A stretch of DNA of 64,000 nucleotides from Coprinellus micaceus (taxonomy: Eukaryota > Basidiomycota > Agaricomycetes > Agaricales > Psathyrellaceae), in the NCBI GenBank assembly GCA_951394405.1, contig OX596345.1, positions 2,604,001 to 2,668,000 of the forward strand, given 5' to 3'. The notes under the pieces are model-generated. The model saw nothing but the letters and a program-made list of their open reading frames with translations. It ran no database searches and was not told the DNA's origin. Shown piece after piece: positions 47,533-59,260 of the stretch. The position numbers and the translations under genes are program-made. Every line of letters starts with the position of its first letter. The first letter of the stretch is position 1.

Positions 47533-50139
47533 GTGGGGGTGGGTAAAAGCATCGCGTCGTATGTACTTGTAGGTATCTGTCACCGAATTCGATATTTGTT
47601 GTTCCGATAGGGCTGTATATAAGGTCTCGCATCCATGGTTGAACGAGGATTCGATTGGGACGAAAAGGTGACCTTCGCGCACTTTTTAATTAATTATCTT
47701 TGGCCAAGTCAAGTCATCATCGGACCCCCGTTCTGATGTTCGTCCATAATTGCACGTCGTTAGCGTCGGGATCCCACAAGGTAGTCCTATGCCGTCATAA
47801 CGAGCATAAGAATAAGGACATGAATTCGCCGAGAACGAAGCGTGCTGAGTATTTTCACCTGTATCGAAGGGGAGTACGACTGCTGCGCAAGGACGAAGCC
47901 AAACCGACTGCATGCATTCGACACCGCAAGGTGCCAATGTGCCTTGCTGGAAAACTATCAATCGCAGACATACGTATGACCGAATCCGGTTTTCAAGGGA
48001 CGCCGGTTGAAGTAGCACATCTTTCCCTCATAGAATGACCCGGAGTAAGCTCTCGAATGCAGAGGCGAGCCCTCGGTAACATCCGATCTATTACTGCGAG
48101 AGGAGGTGGGTAGTCCGCTCCAATCCAGCGTAAGCGTGGAATGGTCACCACACGCAAGCGCTCTCTGAGAGAGTTCGTCCAGACGAAGGGGAAGCCAACG
48201 AGGAAGGATGCGTCTCACGGATGCACACCCAAACCAGAGAAAGACCAATCGATTGCTTGAATATCCAAACGGACCGAACACAGAACAAATACCTAGAAGG
48301 AGAAGGAGGCCTTTCTAGATAGAGCGGGTAGAGATATGGTTGTACAGTGGGTCCGATAATCCCAGCAGCATGAACAATCAGACCCCTAGGCGTGAAGGTC
48401 ATGCGTAAGTGTACGGCCCAGCAGCATACCCGATACGAGTTCGAAGGCGGAAGAGGGAATATCAGGTGCGTTACCCTTTTGAATGGATGCGAGACAAGCC
48501 TAGGAGACGACACGACCTATGTCGGAAATCCGGAGGGCCTGGAGAATTCTGATACTTTGACGTCGAGTTCGTCTTCGTCGTGGCTGGGTGATAGTTGTTG
48601 ATCCCAGTCGCGAACGCCGCCTTCAGGTATTTGAGCTGGATCGAACTCGATGGTGGGCTCTCTGAAGGCACAACGTACTTATCAGCAGGACAAGCAGATC
48701 GGAAAAGTCATCGTTGAGTAGTAGGCTCATTCCGTACATGTAGGTTCTTCGCCTACTGATATCAGTCGGACGACGGAGAGGGCAATAACGAACGCCACTT
48801 GCAGATACTGCAACGCTTGTGGCCCATCCCCACGTCGATTCCCGCGAGTCAGCTCGACGAGCCACAATTTGATGCGGACTCCAGAGGAGAAACAGGGAAC
48901 TCGACGTCCGTGGGGGAGCCATGCAAAGAATTCGCAGGGGATCATCGGGGTCCCAAGAACTGTTGAGTTCGTACGAATGGCCGCAGAGAGGTGATGATGC
49001 AGTAGACTACACGAATCTGGGTCGAATGAAGAGAAAGAGAAGATAGCCCTCCCATGGGCTCCCAGTTAACGGATGGGGGAAGGCTCGTCAGCGACGCTGA
49101 AAACCGAACGAGGTTTGAATCTGAGCTTTAGACATCGAGAGAGGGCCTCAAGGAAGTGGGGTTCGGGTGCACGTAACGAGAATTCAAAGCGGATGAACCG
49201 AGGGCGCCCCGGAAGCAGAGCATCTCAAAAGATACTCGAGTGACCGAATGCATAGCGCCGGTGAAGGCCTGAACATCCAGGGTTAGAAGTTGAGAGATAC
49301 TCCGCATTATAGGGGTACAGCTAAAGCGAGATTAGACACGTAACTGGAGCTAACGGGGATTATCTTCACGGCATGCACCGCACGAGATAGGTCCGTACGC
49401 GCAACGTGAGGACCCCAGCTTTGGAGGTCGTCATACCGGCCCATTCATGGTCCGTATCGGCGCAGGGAGATGGAACCTATGGTCGATCTAGGCACAGTGA
49501 TATGCGGACCCGAGATGACAAGACAGGACAGGCGCCGCACATATGTTATGTCTTCGAAGTCAGAGCAGGCGCAACAGGGCGTCGTTGAGCCTCAAATAAT
49601 CAAGCCTGCGTGGCGGCGCCCGAAGATCATCAGGTGAGTGGTATCAAAGATTAGACTCAGAGAGAATACATACGCCCAAGTTCCCAAGCGTGAAGTGTGA
49701 AGCGTCGTCCGAGGTTAAACAGCTCCAACGGAGAGATCGGGTCGTCACAGGGGATTCCGGCGCGAATATAACTGTCGGGCTAGGAGTCTCCCAGGTTTTC
49801 GAGAACAGAGGGGCGCTTTCCACAGGCCAGAGAGCAAGATCTGTGTTCAGACACAGGCGTCCGACGAGATGCGTCGAGCAAGTTCGCGGGCGGGGGTAAG
49901 ATCGTTGTTGACGGCACCTGCAAGTGGGTGGGGCGCAGATTGTCGTCAGGTAGTACGGATGCGAAGGTCGGGCTAGCCAGTAATCGTCACGAAAAGTGAC
50001 CCTGGCAAGGAATCGTGCAAGCCAGATCGTCGATTCGCCCTGTGAATCATCCTCACGTAGCAGAGCTCGCGCCGTCGTAAGGGCATCGAGGGGCATTAAA
50101 GCAGGGTTATTCGGTGGGTATCCCACCTGATACCCTCAT
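47533..50139. other. Intergenic, no gene supported
   Basis: Open frames here are short and overlapping. The minus-strand frame at 49644-50126 is the longest but has no recognised motif. No repeat family member was spotted between 47533 and 50139. Confidence 0.35.
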
Positions 50140-50430
50140 CCAGGGAGACCCTATCGAATCGCGGTGAGGCTCATGGTGGTCAAGAGTCGAGAGCCACGGC
50201 TATGCACAGACCACGTCCTGAGAGATTAAAACCCCGCTGGGAATTGCCGAATCCGTCCTCAGGCGCGTGCCCATCCATTAGCTCTTTGTTCTTGACCACC
50301 ACGACCTCGATCTTGACTCCTGGGGTGTTGGCCCTTGGTGTCCGATCCTCGTCTGTCGTTCTTGGGGTCTCTCTGGGGTTGTTCTCCTGTGAAACACTCT
50401 GCTTACACCCTGATTCTGGTATGGCCCTGA
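50140..50430 (-). repeat. Interspersed repeat with conserved frame (copy 3)
   Basis: On the minus strand it reads VKIEVVVVKNKELMDG. The flank downstream of that block (CTGTGCATAGCC, CGCGATTCG, CCCTGGATG) also matches copy 4 at 53140-53350, so these two copies share a longer unit of at least 200 bp. Confidence 0.6.
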
Positions 50431-51421
50431 GCTCCAACGGCCTTCCTGGGCGTAACATATCGACGCTGGGCTTGTTCTGCGATTTTACTGCCGCACCCCT
50501 TACTTCGCTCCCTTATTGTCCCTCACCGAGGCATAGGATTCACAGGAGGCCTATATCGTTGCCATCCGTAACCTCATGCCTGTGCTGGGGAAGACCCTGT
50601 GAGCGGAAGGCAGAGGCACACGGCAGCTGGAGAACTCCCCCTTCTGCTTCAGCTACGCTAGTTCTGCGCTATCAGCCACTCTCGTGCGGTCATTCCTCAA
50701 TACCACTGGCACTTGCCACATCCGGATGGCCGTCTTTCTCGACCGTGCGTCGAGCGGCTGTCGTCGCGTCCGCCGATTTGCCCCCTCGCTTCGATTGGCA
50801 CGCTTCCGGCCGATGCGGTGCCTAGGCTGGATGACTTTCCATAGGCCATGGGGGGACGACTAAAGCACTGCGACTCGACCCTCCATCTGGATACTATTCT
50901 CTATTGAACCCAATCGATGTTTTTATGCGAACGACGACCGATGTTCCTCAGTGATAATCTGGGCGATCGATCCCGGATCTGACCCACCTCAAGTGGTCTG
51001 GGTATTTGTCGGGCCTTTTGGTATATGGCCCTTCTGTATGCGCGCCGTCGCTTGAATTTCGCCTCTTGCGTGCGGACCTCATGAGAGCACGCTGACGAGG
51101 TCAACTACCAGCGCTTCCTTTTGAACTCCCGTCTCGCTTCGAAGATCTTCTCGCTAGACCATCTTCTTGAACGCTGACGCCAGTTCCTCACCCACTGACA
51201 CCTTGCTTCAGTTCTGGAGGATATCCTCGGTTTCGAATACATTTAACACATATAATTGAACGCATACAAGCCTACGCCAGATTCCTACAGGGTACAAGAG
51301 AGAACCGGCAACAGGACTGGGTACGCAAAGTCCTTGAAAGAGCGGTTATGACTGAAACGAATCGCTAGCCAACCAAAGGTCGAGCGTACACGCCGATGGC
51401 CCAAAGGAACGGGTGAATCAC
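50431..51421. other. Intergenic, 3' flank of small secreted protein gene
   Basis: A plus-strand frame spans 50202-50825, but it starts inside the repeat and has Pro/Ser/Arg-rich composition, so I do not call it a gene. The rest shows nothing. Confidence 0.35.
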
Positions 51422-51994
51422 CTAGCAGGTGACGCTGTTAATCTGCCAGCTCGTGACCCCAACGCTTCCTCCACCGGCGAAGTTCTGTCCCGCCCAGGCG
51501 CGCATGATATTGCGCGTCTGTTCCGCAGTCAGGGTGACGGCTCCGGTGGTCCTGTTGACGGTGTAGACGCCGCCGGAGGGCCCCGTGAAGGAGGTGGAGC
51601 CGGTCTACCGTGGGTTATCAGTGACGGTAAGCATAAGGGAGAGGAGGCGGAAGAGTGAGAGAGTTGGTCGATATCGAAGGTCTAGCGGGGGCGAGGGGAT
51701 AGAAGAAGCGAGGACGTACAAGAATACCGGTGCCGGGGGGAACGTCGGCGGCGTACTCGCGGATGAAGACTGTTTTATGGATCACGTCAGTTTTCAAGTT
51801 GGCCCAATATACAGGCACCTCAACGTACCGGTCGTGAACTCTTCAACGAGGGAACCGCCGTTGGGAGCGTTAGACGGCGTAGTCCTGATCGCACATGTGG
51901 CGAGCTGACCCTGCTGGCGAGCCTCGAGATCGACGGCGGTACCGCTGACGATAGATACCAAAGCAGCGAAGAGGACAGCGGATTTGAAGATCAT
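51422..51994 (-). CDS. Small secreted protein, 132 aa (paralogue 1)
   Basis: Three minus-strand exons (51994-51829, 51769-51720, 51604-51422) give 132 codons plus stop. Residues 1-18 form a signal peptide (MIFKSAVLFAALVSIVSG). The mature part starts near LEARQQGQLATC, contains TGSTSFTGPSGGVYT and ends GVTSWQINSVTC. Only two cysteines remain after the signal peptide, one near the N-terminus and one as the last residue, suggesting a single disulphide. The second and third exons have exactly the same lengths (50 and 183 nt) as in the paralogue at 54103-54626. I do not recognise a named family. It is presumably extracellular. The two genes are divergently oriented about 2.1 kb apart. Confidence 0.85.
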
Positions 51995-52080
51995 TGTTGC
52001 TTTACTGGGTAGTGAGGTAGAGTGAGAGTTTTCTTTGCTCTGAGTTTGAGAGTATCGAATATCTATGAGAATCCAACGCT

Positions 52081-52086
52081 CTTATA
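52081..52086 (-). promoter_or_regulatory. TATA box of small secreted protein gene 1
   Basis: TATAAG on the minus strand within AACGTATAAGAGCG, about 90 bp upstream of the ATG at 51994. The paralogue has AACGTATAAAAGCG at the same distance, so the core promoter was duplicated with the gene. Confidence 0.6.
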
Positions 52087-53139
52087 CGTTTTCTGAACGT
52101 CACGGGGGTTCACTATCCGTGAAAAGGTGGCTGTCGGTAGAGGTGGAGCTTAGGAGGCTCTGAGGACAGAAATAAAGAAGCATAGATGACAGAGCGGACG
52201 GCTCGGGATGGCATGAATCCCAATGGCTATCAGGTCCAGCCCCGGGCTTACCAAGTGCGTGTTATGAACGATGATCATCCGCCTCTGCGCCCCTCCATAG
52301 CTCACGTACCCTCTGCTAAAATTAACTGTAAGACGAAGTCTGAGGCCCTAGCATCCTACCAAAGTATGCCCACCCGTGGGTAATGAAAGACCTGCCTGAC
52401 GTATACCCCCAGTGAAAGAAGTAGCCTCGATGCCATTTCCCTCGCGGTCCAAATACAATTGAGTCGGACATTGAACTGGAGAGTGGTTTCATCGTTCCAG
52501 TTATCCGTCGCTTTACCACTCCCTGTGTATTACAGATCTCGTTTGGACCTTCTTTGGGCACACTTCGTGCGGTTCCTCACTTTCTCCTAAATCTTGAGGG
52601 TAGGCGAAGTTGTAAGTGACGTATGGTGCGTTAAGGCCGGGCGTAAGACAAAGTTCTGAGATGATGGAGCGCACGCACCCCAGTATAATTAAAGGCCGTC
52701 AACTCACGACCCACGAGAAATGTAGGCTAAACGCTATCGTATTTACAGGTCGTGGCAGACACCACAGCGACCGAATGGGCGGATTCGCTCGCTTTCTGCC
52801 CAATGAGACCTTCCTTCGCCCCATCGACGTCCCTCTCTTTGCATTCTCTCCGCCTCTAGTAATGGAAAGCAGAGCGGGGAGACGGGGCTAAGTGGAGCTT
52901 CGCGTACGATATTATAAATGTACTGTAAGCAGAGAGAAGGATATGGAGCGGGTGGATTATGAACAGGTGTACTCACCCACGTATAATTCAATGTACGATG
53001 AAGCTGACGGCGTGGATGCCACGGCTCTCGCGATCGAGATGGGATAGATGATTGTCTAACGATTCGGGCGAGTACGCACTCTCATGCTGCTGCGGAATTA
53101 TGACTATTTACCGACCTATTTCTTACACTCATTTGACCC
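52087..53139. other. Intergenic between the divergent secreted-protein pair
   Basis: No gene was seen. This stretch lies on the promoter side of paralogue 1. Confidence 0.35.
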
Positions 53140-53350
53140 CATCCAGGGGATTCCGTGCCGAATCGCGATGACGGCCATGGTGGTCGACACTCAAGCGCCG
53201 GGGCTACGCACAAACCATGTCGGTGCCTGTACCAAGAGTGAAACCCCTTTTGGAATCACCGAGTCGGCCTTGACCGGCGTGCTCGTCGTTGATCTCTTGT
53301 TCTTGACCACCACCTCGAACTTGGCTTCTAGAGTATCACGTTGGCACGAG
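53140..53350 (-). repeat. Interspersed repeat with conserved frame (copy 4)
   Basis: The minus strand reads AKFEVVVKNK, then GVSLLVQAPTW in the same frame. It matches copy 3 over a longer unit (CATGG, CGCGATTCGG, CCCTGGATGGGG). It lies in the intergenic region between the two secreted-protein genes. Confidence 0.58.
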
Positions 53351-54017
53351 ACCATCGTCTGTGAGTCGTTCGGCTTCCTTGAGCTTTGGATCCTCTTGGT
53401 CCTTCTGTTCGACAGACTGGATACGAGGCTTCAATTTATGCTTGGATGGGATCCAAGCGACTCAGAACTTTGTCTCTTAATTTTGGTATACCGTACGTGA
53501 GTCCATATTGCCGGTCCTCTCGCTCCGGGTTCAAGCTAGAATGAAGATACATGCAAATGGGGACACTTGTCCTTCACGAACGGAGATGCAGAGATCCGTA
53601 AGCTGACAGAAAGTGGTGCGCTGAGCCGCCTCAGCCGTTGCGAAAACGTGCGTCAGTTGGAGCAGCGGGCGTACAGACAAAGTTCCTTGTACGTTACAGA
53701 AGACTTTGGTTATACATGGTTGGTAATAACGGGATGGCATGCGAGCTTCTCAGAACTTTGTCTGACGCATACATTTAGTGGACGTACGTGAGTGAGGGAG
53801 GGACGCATCGACCCATGACCTGCGTCTAGCCTATGCGTTGGGCGAGGTCCCGCCCAGAGTGGATTGGATAGCCATGGGGATTCACTAGGAACTGCATTTG
53901 CGTAGTCCAGTGCCGTCCTCTGCTCTTCTCTGTTTCGTTTATTCCTGTGCTCGGACTCCACGACCGACGACGTTAAGCCCTCCACTCGCGTCGAGTCCCC
54001 ATGAATTTTGGAAAACG
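53351..54017. other. Upstream region of small secreted protein gene 2
   Basis: Two near-identical blocks around CAGAACTTTGTCT occur at about 53464 and 53754. No gene was seen. Confidence 0.35.
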
Positions 54018-54025
54018 TATAAAAG
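54018..54025 (+). promoter_or_regulatory. TATA box of small secreted protein gene 2
   Basis: TATAAAAG about 80 bp upstream of the ATG at 54103, in the same local context (AACGTATAA.AGCG) as at paralogue 1. Confidence 0.65.
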
Positions 54026-54102
54026 CGTCCCACTCTCAAAGGTATTCACCTGGCACCAGGGCAACCGAATCGAAACTGTCTAAACATCTTCAATTAATCA
54101 GA

Positions 54103-54626
54103 ATGCTCTTCAAGTACACTTTCCTCCTCGCCGCTTTGACGTCCATCGTCAGCGGTTCCCCCACGATCGACCTCGAAGCTCGTCAGCAGGGCCAGCTCGC
54201 AACCTGCACGATTAGGACTACGCCGTCAAACGCGCCCAACAGCGGGCCCCTCCTTGACGAGTTTATCATCGGTACGTCTCAGTCTATTCGGTCGAGTCTC
54301 AGATACGGGAGGGCAAACGTCTTACGGCGAAATTAGTCTTCAACCGCGAGTACGCAAACGACATCCCTCCCGGCTCCAGTATTATTGTACGTGCATCCTC
54401 CCTCTCCACGCAGCACAGACGAACTCAATAATTATTGTCTCAGACGGGCTCAACTGCGTTCACCGGCCCCAGCGGTGGCGTGTACACTATCACCAAGACC
54501 ACCGGAGCCGCCGTCTTGACGGCAGACCAGACGCGCGATATCATGCGCGCCTGGGCGGGGCAGACTTTCGCCGGTGGAGGACGCGTGGGCGTTACCAGCT
54601 GGATAGTTAACAGTGCTACCTGTTAA
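54103..54626 (+). CDS. Small secreted protein, 133 aa (paralogue 2)
   Basis: Exons 54103-54271, 54337-54386 and 54444-54626 give 133 codons plus stop. Introns are 65 and 57 bp with GTACGT and GTACGT donors. The signal peptide is MLFKYTFLLAALTSIVSG. The mature part shares LEARQQGQLATC, IRTTPSNAPN, REYA.D.PPG, FTGPSGGVYT and MRAWAGQ.FAGGG with paralogue 1, and ends VNSATC. Two cysteines are conserved. The last exon is the most conserved part, with many Gly, Thr and Ser. Function is unknown; secretion is inferred from the leader. An annotation that skips the introns would stop early after residue 57 or begin at 54435. Confidence 0.87.
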
Positions 54627-55637
54627 GCGATCCAGCTTCGAATTAGTTATGCATGCCCGTCAATGTTCGAGTTATTAACCTGTGCTGCGGGACCGTGCTC
54701 TAGGACTTTACCTACGTGGTCATGTTGCCTGTTTCTACTTGTACCCTGTGGAACCAGGTGTAGGCTCGTATGTCTATGCGTTGAATCAAGTGTGTTGACA
54801 ATGAACTACGCGCACCCGGCAGTACCTACACAGTCCGAATGCGAACGTCCTCATAAATGCACGCCTTCGTTTCTAATTCTCCCTACCACTCCCGTGGGGA
54901 CACTCTCCTATGAAATTCGCGTGGTCAAGGTCGCTGCAGTGCCGCAGGAACTCAATGGACTCATGTAAAACGCGCTGTTCGAAGCTCCCGGTCTGTGGTA
55001 ATTACACAGAACCCTCAGTATTAACAGTTGACGGCTGGACGCTCGTTGCGAATACGCTCTTCCGGGCGGTCTGGACTACTTTCTACATGCTCTGTATTCT
55101 TCTAGGCCAGATATGTCTCGCTGCTGTAGGGTATATGCAATGGATACACTCAAGTGTACTGACCACCGCCAAGAGATTTACTGGTCTATTTAACACCGCA
55201 ATCAAAGCACGTTTGTGGGGGAAGGAGTGGGGGTCGAGTATTTCTGGGAGTCTACCGTTATGCCGCGACGGTGATCTTTGAGTTACGTTGATCTCATCAT
55301 TGGCGCCCCATTATCGACCCACCCTTTCTCAGCCGGAGTGTCTGACGGAGCCGAATGTGAGGTCGATTATACAACGTTCTGGTAGATTATGCAGGGATTC
55401 TCAGCGGAAGGACTGAGAGGGAGGCCACACGCTTGCTTAATCAAGGCATCGTTTGGCATGTTCCCACCTCCCATAGTAGCTGTCTACCTTTGTGCAGCTT
55501 TGTGCGTTCAATGAGATGCTGTGCTCAATGAGATAACTGATCGGGCCATAATGAGTGGGAGGGATAGCAACCACTGTGCGTGGCTTTGTCCTTGTTACCA
55601 TTCAGACCTTGTGGCGTTGACCCCTGGATAATAGACG
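54627..55637. other. Intergenic, no gene supported
   Basis: A frame at 54910-55281 has several aromatic and hydrophobic residues but no homologue or splice evidence in this window. Otherwise nothing was seen. Confidence 0.35.
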
Positions 55638-55645
55638 TATATATA
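55638..55645 (+). promoter_or_regulatory. TATA box of F-box/LRR gene
   Basis: TATATATA about 50 bp upstream of the ATG at 55690. Confidence 0.5.
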
Positions 55646-55689
55646 CAAACGGCTCCGTCCTGCTATACCATCCTCACCAACTGCCCACT

Positions 55690-57587
55690 ATGTCCACCTT
55701 GATCACCAAGATTCATTCTCGATTCCAACGAACCGGCCACAAAGAGGCGGTCTCAGCGACTGTATCAGATAATATTTCCCCCTTACAAGTCCGAGAGCTT
55801 CTCGAGGTTATCTTCCATTGGGGAGTCCTCGAAGTAGCTCAACGTGGTGGCCCGGCTCAGACGCCTGGGAAAGGCGTGATATCAGGGATCCGCCAACTGC
55901 TAACGTTCTCCACCGTCAACTCCCTGTGGAGAGACGCCGCATTATCCCCGGAACTCTGGGCCTCGCTATACAATCCCTGCTTTGAACCGACCTTGCTCGG
56001 GATGATCAACGAGAGGGCTGGGAATCGCAACTCCTATCCCGCCCCGATATTCATCGACGGGGTGATCGACCACACATCCCTTGCTCGCATGATGAGAGAC
56101 GCCGACGAAGCCAGACTAGTCGACATCTGTCTCTCAATTCGCGGTGTGCCGTACCGCATCGAGGATTTATATCCTGTTGTCCTGCTGTTACGGGCGCCTC
56201 CCCCAGCTCTGAGAAGTCTTACCTTGGAACTACCCCTGAATGCCCCTCAGTGTCCCACATCGGCGCCGCTGGTCAAAGATTGAAGGTAGACTACGTTGCC
56301 ACCTGGCTCGCGTTCTGCGGAGGTTTGATCACGCTCACATCCCTCAAATTTGGGGGAGTGGTGTACGAGCCCGTCAGGGATTGCAATTACGACGGCTTTG
56401 ACAACCTTCCTGTGTCACTCCAACGAATCGTTTTCCAGGGGGACGACGAGTCGGTACTGTGGTTCCGTCGCCACACAATCCCATTACGCTGCAGTTTGGA
56501 GCTTGGGTTCATCGGCCGCTTCAGTTACGACTCAGAAGACAAGCTCAGAGACACGTTCTCGTGGACGAGAGACCTCTTAAGAACAGAATCCAAACTGAAG
56601 AGTATTGAATTAGTCTTCAAGGTACCGCGTAAGAGGGAAACCGCCTCCCGCAACGACGCGACCCCGTTCTGTGCCGTGAAACGCACTACAGATACACGCG
56701 AGGTTACGATCTCGTTAACTGCTCCATACGCCGATGCACGCGACATTTCTGACCATTTCGGAGTCATTCTCGAGTTCCTCACAAGCGAAGCCACAACAGA
56801 GTTCCCGGGGCATTCACGAACTGCAATGCCCACCATTGGACCAGACACATGGCTTATCCTCGATATTCAATCTCAAGACCATCGTCTCTCAAATCGTTAC
56901 GCACTGGCGCTGCATCGATTCCTCCAAGCTCTGAGTCCTATCCAGGACCTTCACATCCCAAACTTCGAACGCAGGTTCGCAGAGAACCGAAGCTACATCG
57001 CCTCCATGACTAAGAAATTGAATGTCCCTCTATTTTGGTACCCATCCTGGGATGCCTTGCTATCGGCGCAAAATATATACGAGGATACATCATACCTTTG
57101 GTCGATGTATTGGGACAGCGACTTCAAGAAGCAGTCCTGCTGTGGACTCGCTCATCAAATCCCGTGGGATCCATACGCAGCGATAGGGTTGTTCGACTCG
57201 AGAGATGGCTCGCTGAGGTCTAATCTTACTCCTTTGCTCCTTCCGTCGCTCAAGAGGATTCGATTCTCGGGCTTGGGAGACTTGGCGTCACACCCCGACA
57301 AGTATTGGGTGATCGCCCACTTTGTGTACCACCGTATTGCGCGTGCATGCAACCACGATCCCCTCAGTACCTTGGAGTTCCAGCCTGTTCGTTCGAATCA
57401 TTTGGAAACCCTATTGGCTCTGGAGCGAGGTCGTGATTTAGACGGTACGGTGGTGACAGAAGACGGAGTCATCCCCGGTAAATCATTTTGTAGGAAGCTG
57501 AAAAAGAGGTTGGCGGGTTCGATGGACTGTGGTCATGAGGTAAGTTCTCGTCCCCGCTTGGGGAGTGTGTCTGTGTCTGCGTTCTGA
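55690..57587 (+). pseudogene. F-box/LRR-like gene with internal deletion and frameshift
   Basis: A first frame (55690-56283) contains an F-box-like block (VRELLEVIFHWGV) near residue 36, then TVNSLWRDAALSPELWASL, and runs to LRSLTLELPL. The homologous continuation KVDYVATWLAFCGGLITLTS lies in a different frame that is open to 57587. No intron of normal size can join them; only a 35-bp one would fit. Against the paralogue at 13123-15135 about 45 residues are missing exactly there. The second part, 445 residues as an open frame, keeps the LRR-like region, TIGPDTWLILDI, LHIPNFERRF and LLPSLKRIRFSGL. A donor (GTAAGT) near 57541 suggests one more exon. The gene is probably dead or encodes two unlinked halves. 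Confidence 0.6.
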
Positions 57588-59059
57588 TACATATTCATTC
57601 GTACTCTTTCTGACTTGATAATCAATGTTCGCACTGGGACTTACACTCATAACCTATCGCGGTAGTTTAATAAATAAAGTGGACATGATAGCAAGAGTGT
57701 GGTTGAGAGATTGAAAGTCGACACCAGAACCGGCCCACCCAGGATGCGAAGGGGAGTTCCCGTTCCACCTCCAGGACACGCATTTTGCGAAGTTGGGATC
57801 TTATGTACGAACGGGATACATCTGCGCCGAAGGATCCCATTGGATGAAACAGTGAGCCTCCATCGAAAGCCTTTGAGAGGCTACTGGCGGTATGATCATT
57901 ATTCGTACTACCGTCTGAGAGCTACACACCAAGAGAGAAGACCACGAGACGCGGATTAGACGCGATGTGTTGTTTCTCGAATCTACATATGTAGACAGTG
58001 TCCCGACCGTACGTGACCCATCCGCTTCAGCGGGTTTATCCAACAACGTCGTATAGCATTCCCTACGACGGTAGTCATAGTTAGCGAAGGTGCGTGGCAT
58101 CACCCATGACGGTTGGGCGTATTAGGAGGCGGTGGAGGCCTTTTGGAGGGTGATCGAGCGGGGGTTCCATCAAAGAGAGATTAAGCCAACGTGACGATTT
58201 AAAGCGAGTGAGATGGGGCGTTCGAGAGTCGGCGCTCGCAGTTCACCTCATCTATGTGCGGGATGGAGCACCGCTGAGACTCAGACACCAGGGAATAAAT
58301 TCTAAAGGCGGCATGCATCCAGGACGCGGATATTACAACGGGATCCGCTGAAGGCCCAATTTTCCTAGGGCGAGTGAGATCCGGGGTCGATCGATGGCAG
58401 ATAAGGCCTCCCTGCGGAGGCACCGACATTGGAGAAGAGCGAGCGGTCCACAGATCCAGCGGGGACCCGAATCGCAGTATCAAACCATTCTCGTAGGCCG
58501 GTTCAAGCCCCAGCGAACCCTCCCGAGGAACGCAGCCATCGAGAACGAAAGCGAGGCAATCGGCGGATAGGATGATAGCGACTCAACGCCCGATTATATC
58601 GCGGGGAGGCCCGTCTTCGGATGCGGTGGGCGTGCGCGGGCGTCGAGGACTTCTTGCGAAAGGGTGACTAGAAAGGTAACGAGTGTGGGGGTAGTAAAAA
58701 CGAGAATGGTCCAACAGCTGTGCATCCCCGCTTTCCGCTCGCAATTCTGAAGTTATGGGGAAGGGACAAGGTCACGCATAACAGAGGACGACCTCTACTG
58801 CGATTGTTATGCCTGCCCCAGTGAGTCGAAGCGAACAGAGTCCGGGCATGGCAGCTATGTCGTTGGAACAAGCGCGGGGTAAACCCGTCAGATCCAAGAG
58901 GACGCCCGACCTCAGGGCCATGCCGATAAGTGCATCTCGCAGAGGGGTGAACAAGATCCAATACCCAGAGGGAAATGTTGATTGACGGTCGAGACCTTTT
59001 CCACCTGCGCGTCCTTTTCAACAGTGAGGCTAGTAGGGCTAGGAACAAAGCGAAGCCCC
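57588..59059. other. Intergenic with weak LRR-like relic
   Basis: On the minus strand at about 58772-58954 a frame reads LLDLTGLPRACSNDI and LCSLRLTGAGIT, which resembles leucine-rich repeat strands of F-box proteins, but it is short and isolated. Near 58450-58560 another minus frame (DCLAFVLDGCVPREGSLGL) looks coding-like. I cannot assemble a gene. Confidence 0.22.
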
Positions 59060-59260
59060 AGTCTCACGATTTCAGGTAGTTGGAGATGCGGAGGCGCAGT
59101 AAAATTGACCGCGAGATGGGCTCAGAGACGTTAGAGTCGAAATCCAGGTCGAGGTCGTGGTGGTCAAGAAAGAAGAGATCATCGATGGCCGGCGCCCCCC
59201 AAGGCCCGGCTCGGAGATTCCCAGCGGGGCCCGAATCCTCGCCGCCGGTGCCGAAGCGGC
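59060..59260 (+). repeat. Interspersed repeat with conserved frame (copy 5)
   Basis: Reads GLRDVRVEIQVEVVVVKKEE then IIDG in one open frame, the best-preserved copy, matching 10740-10930 most closely. The DNA core is GAGGTCGTGGTGGTCAAGAA. Confidence 0.58.

Noticed and set aside
50202..50825. 207-codon plus-strand open frame
   Set aside because: It begins inside a dispersed repeat that reads coding-like on the other strand, has Pro/Ser/Arg bias and no motif.
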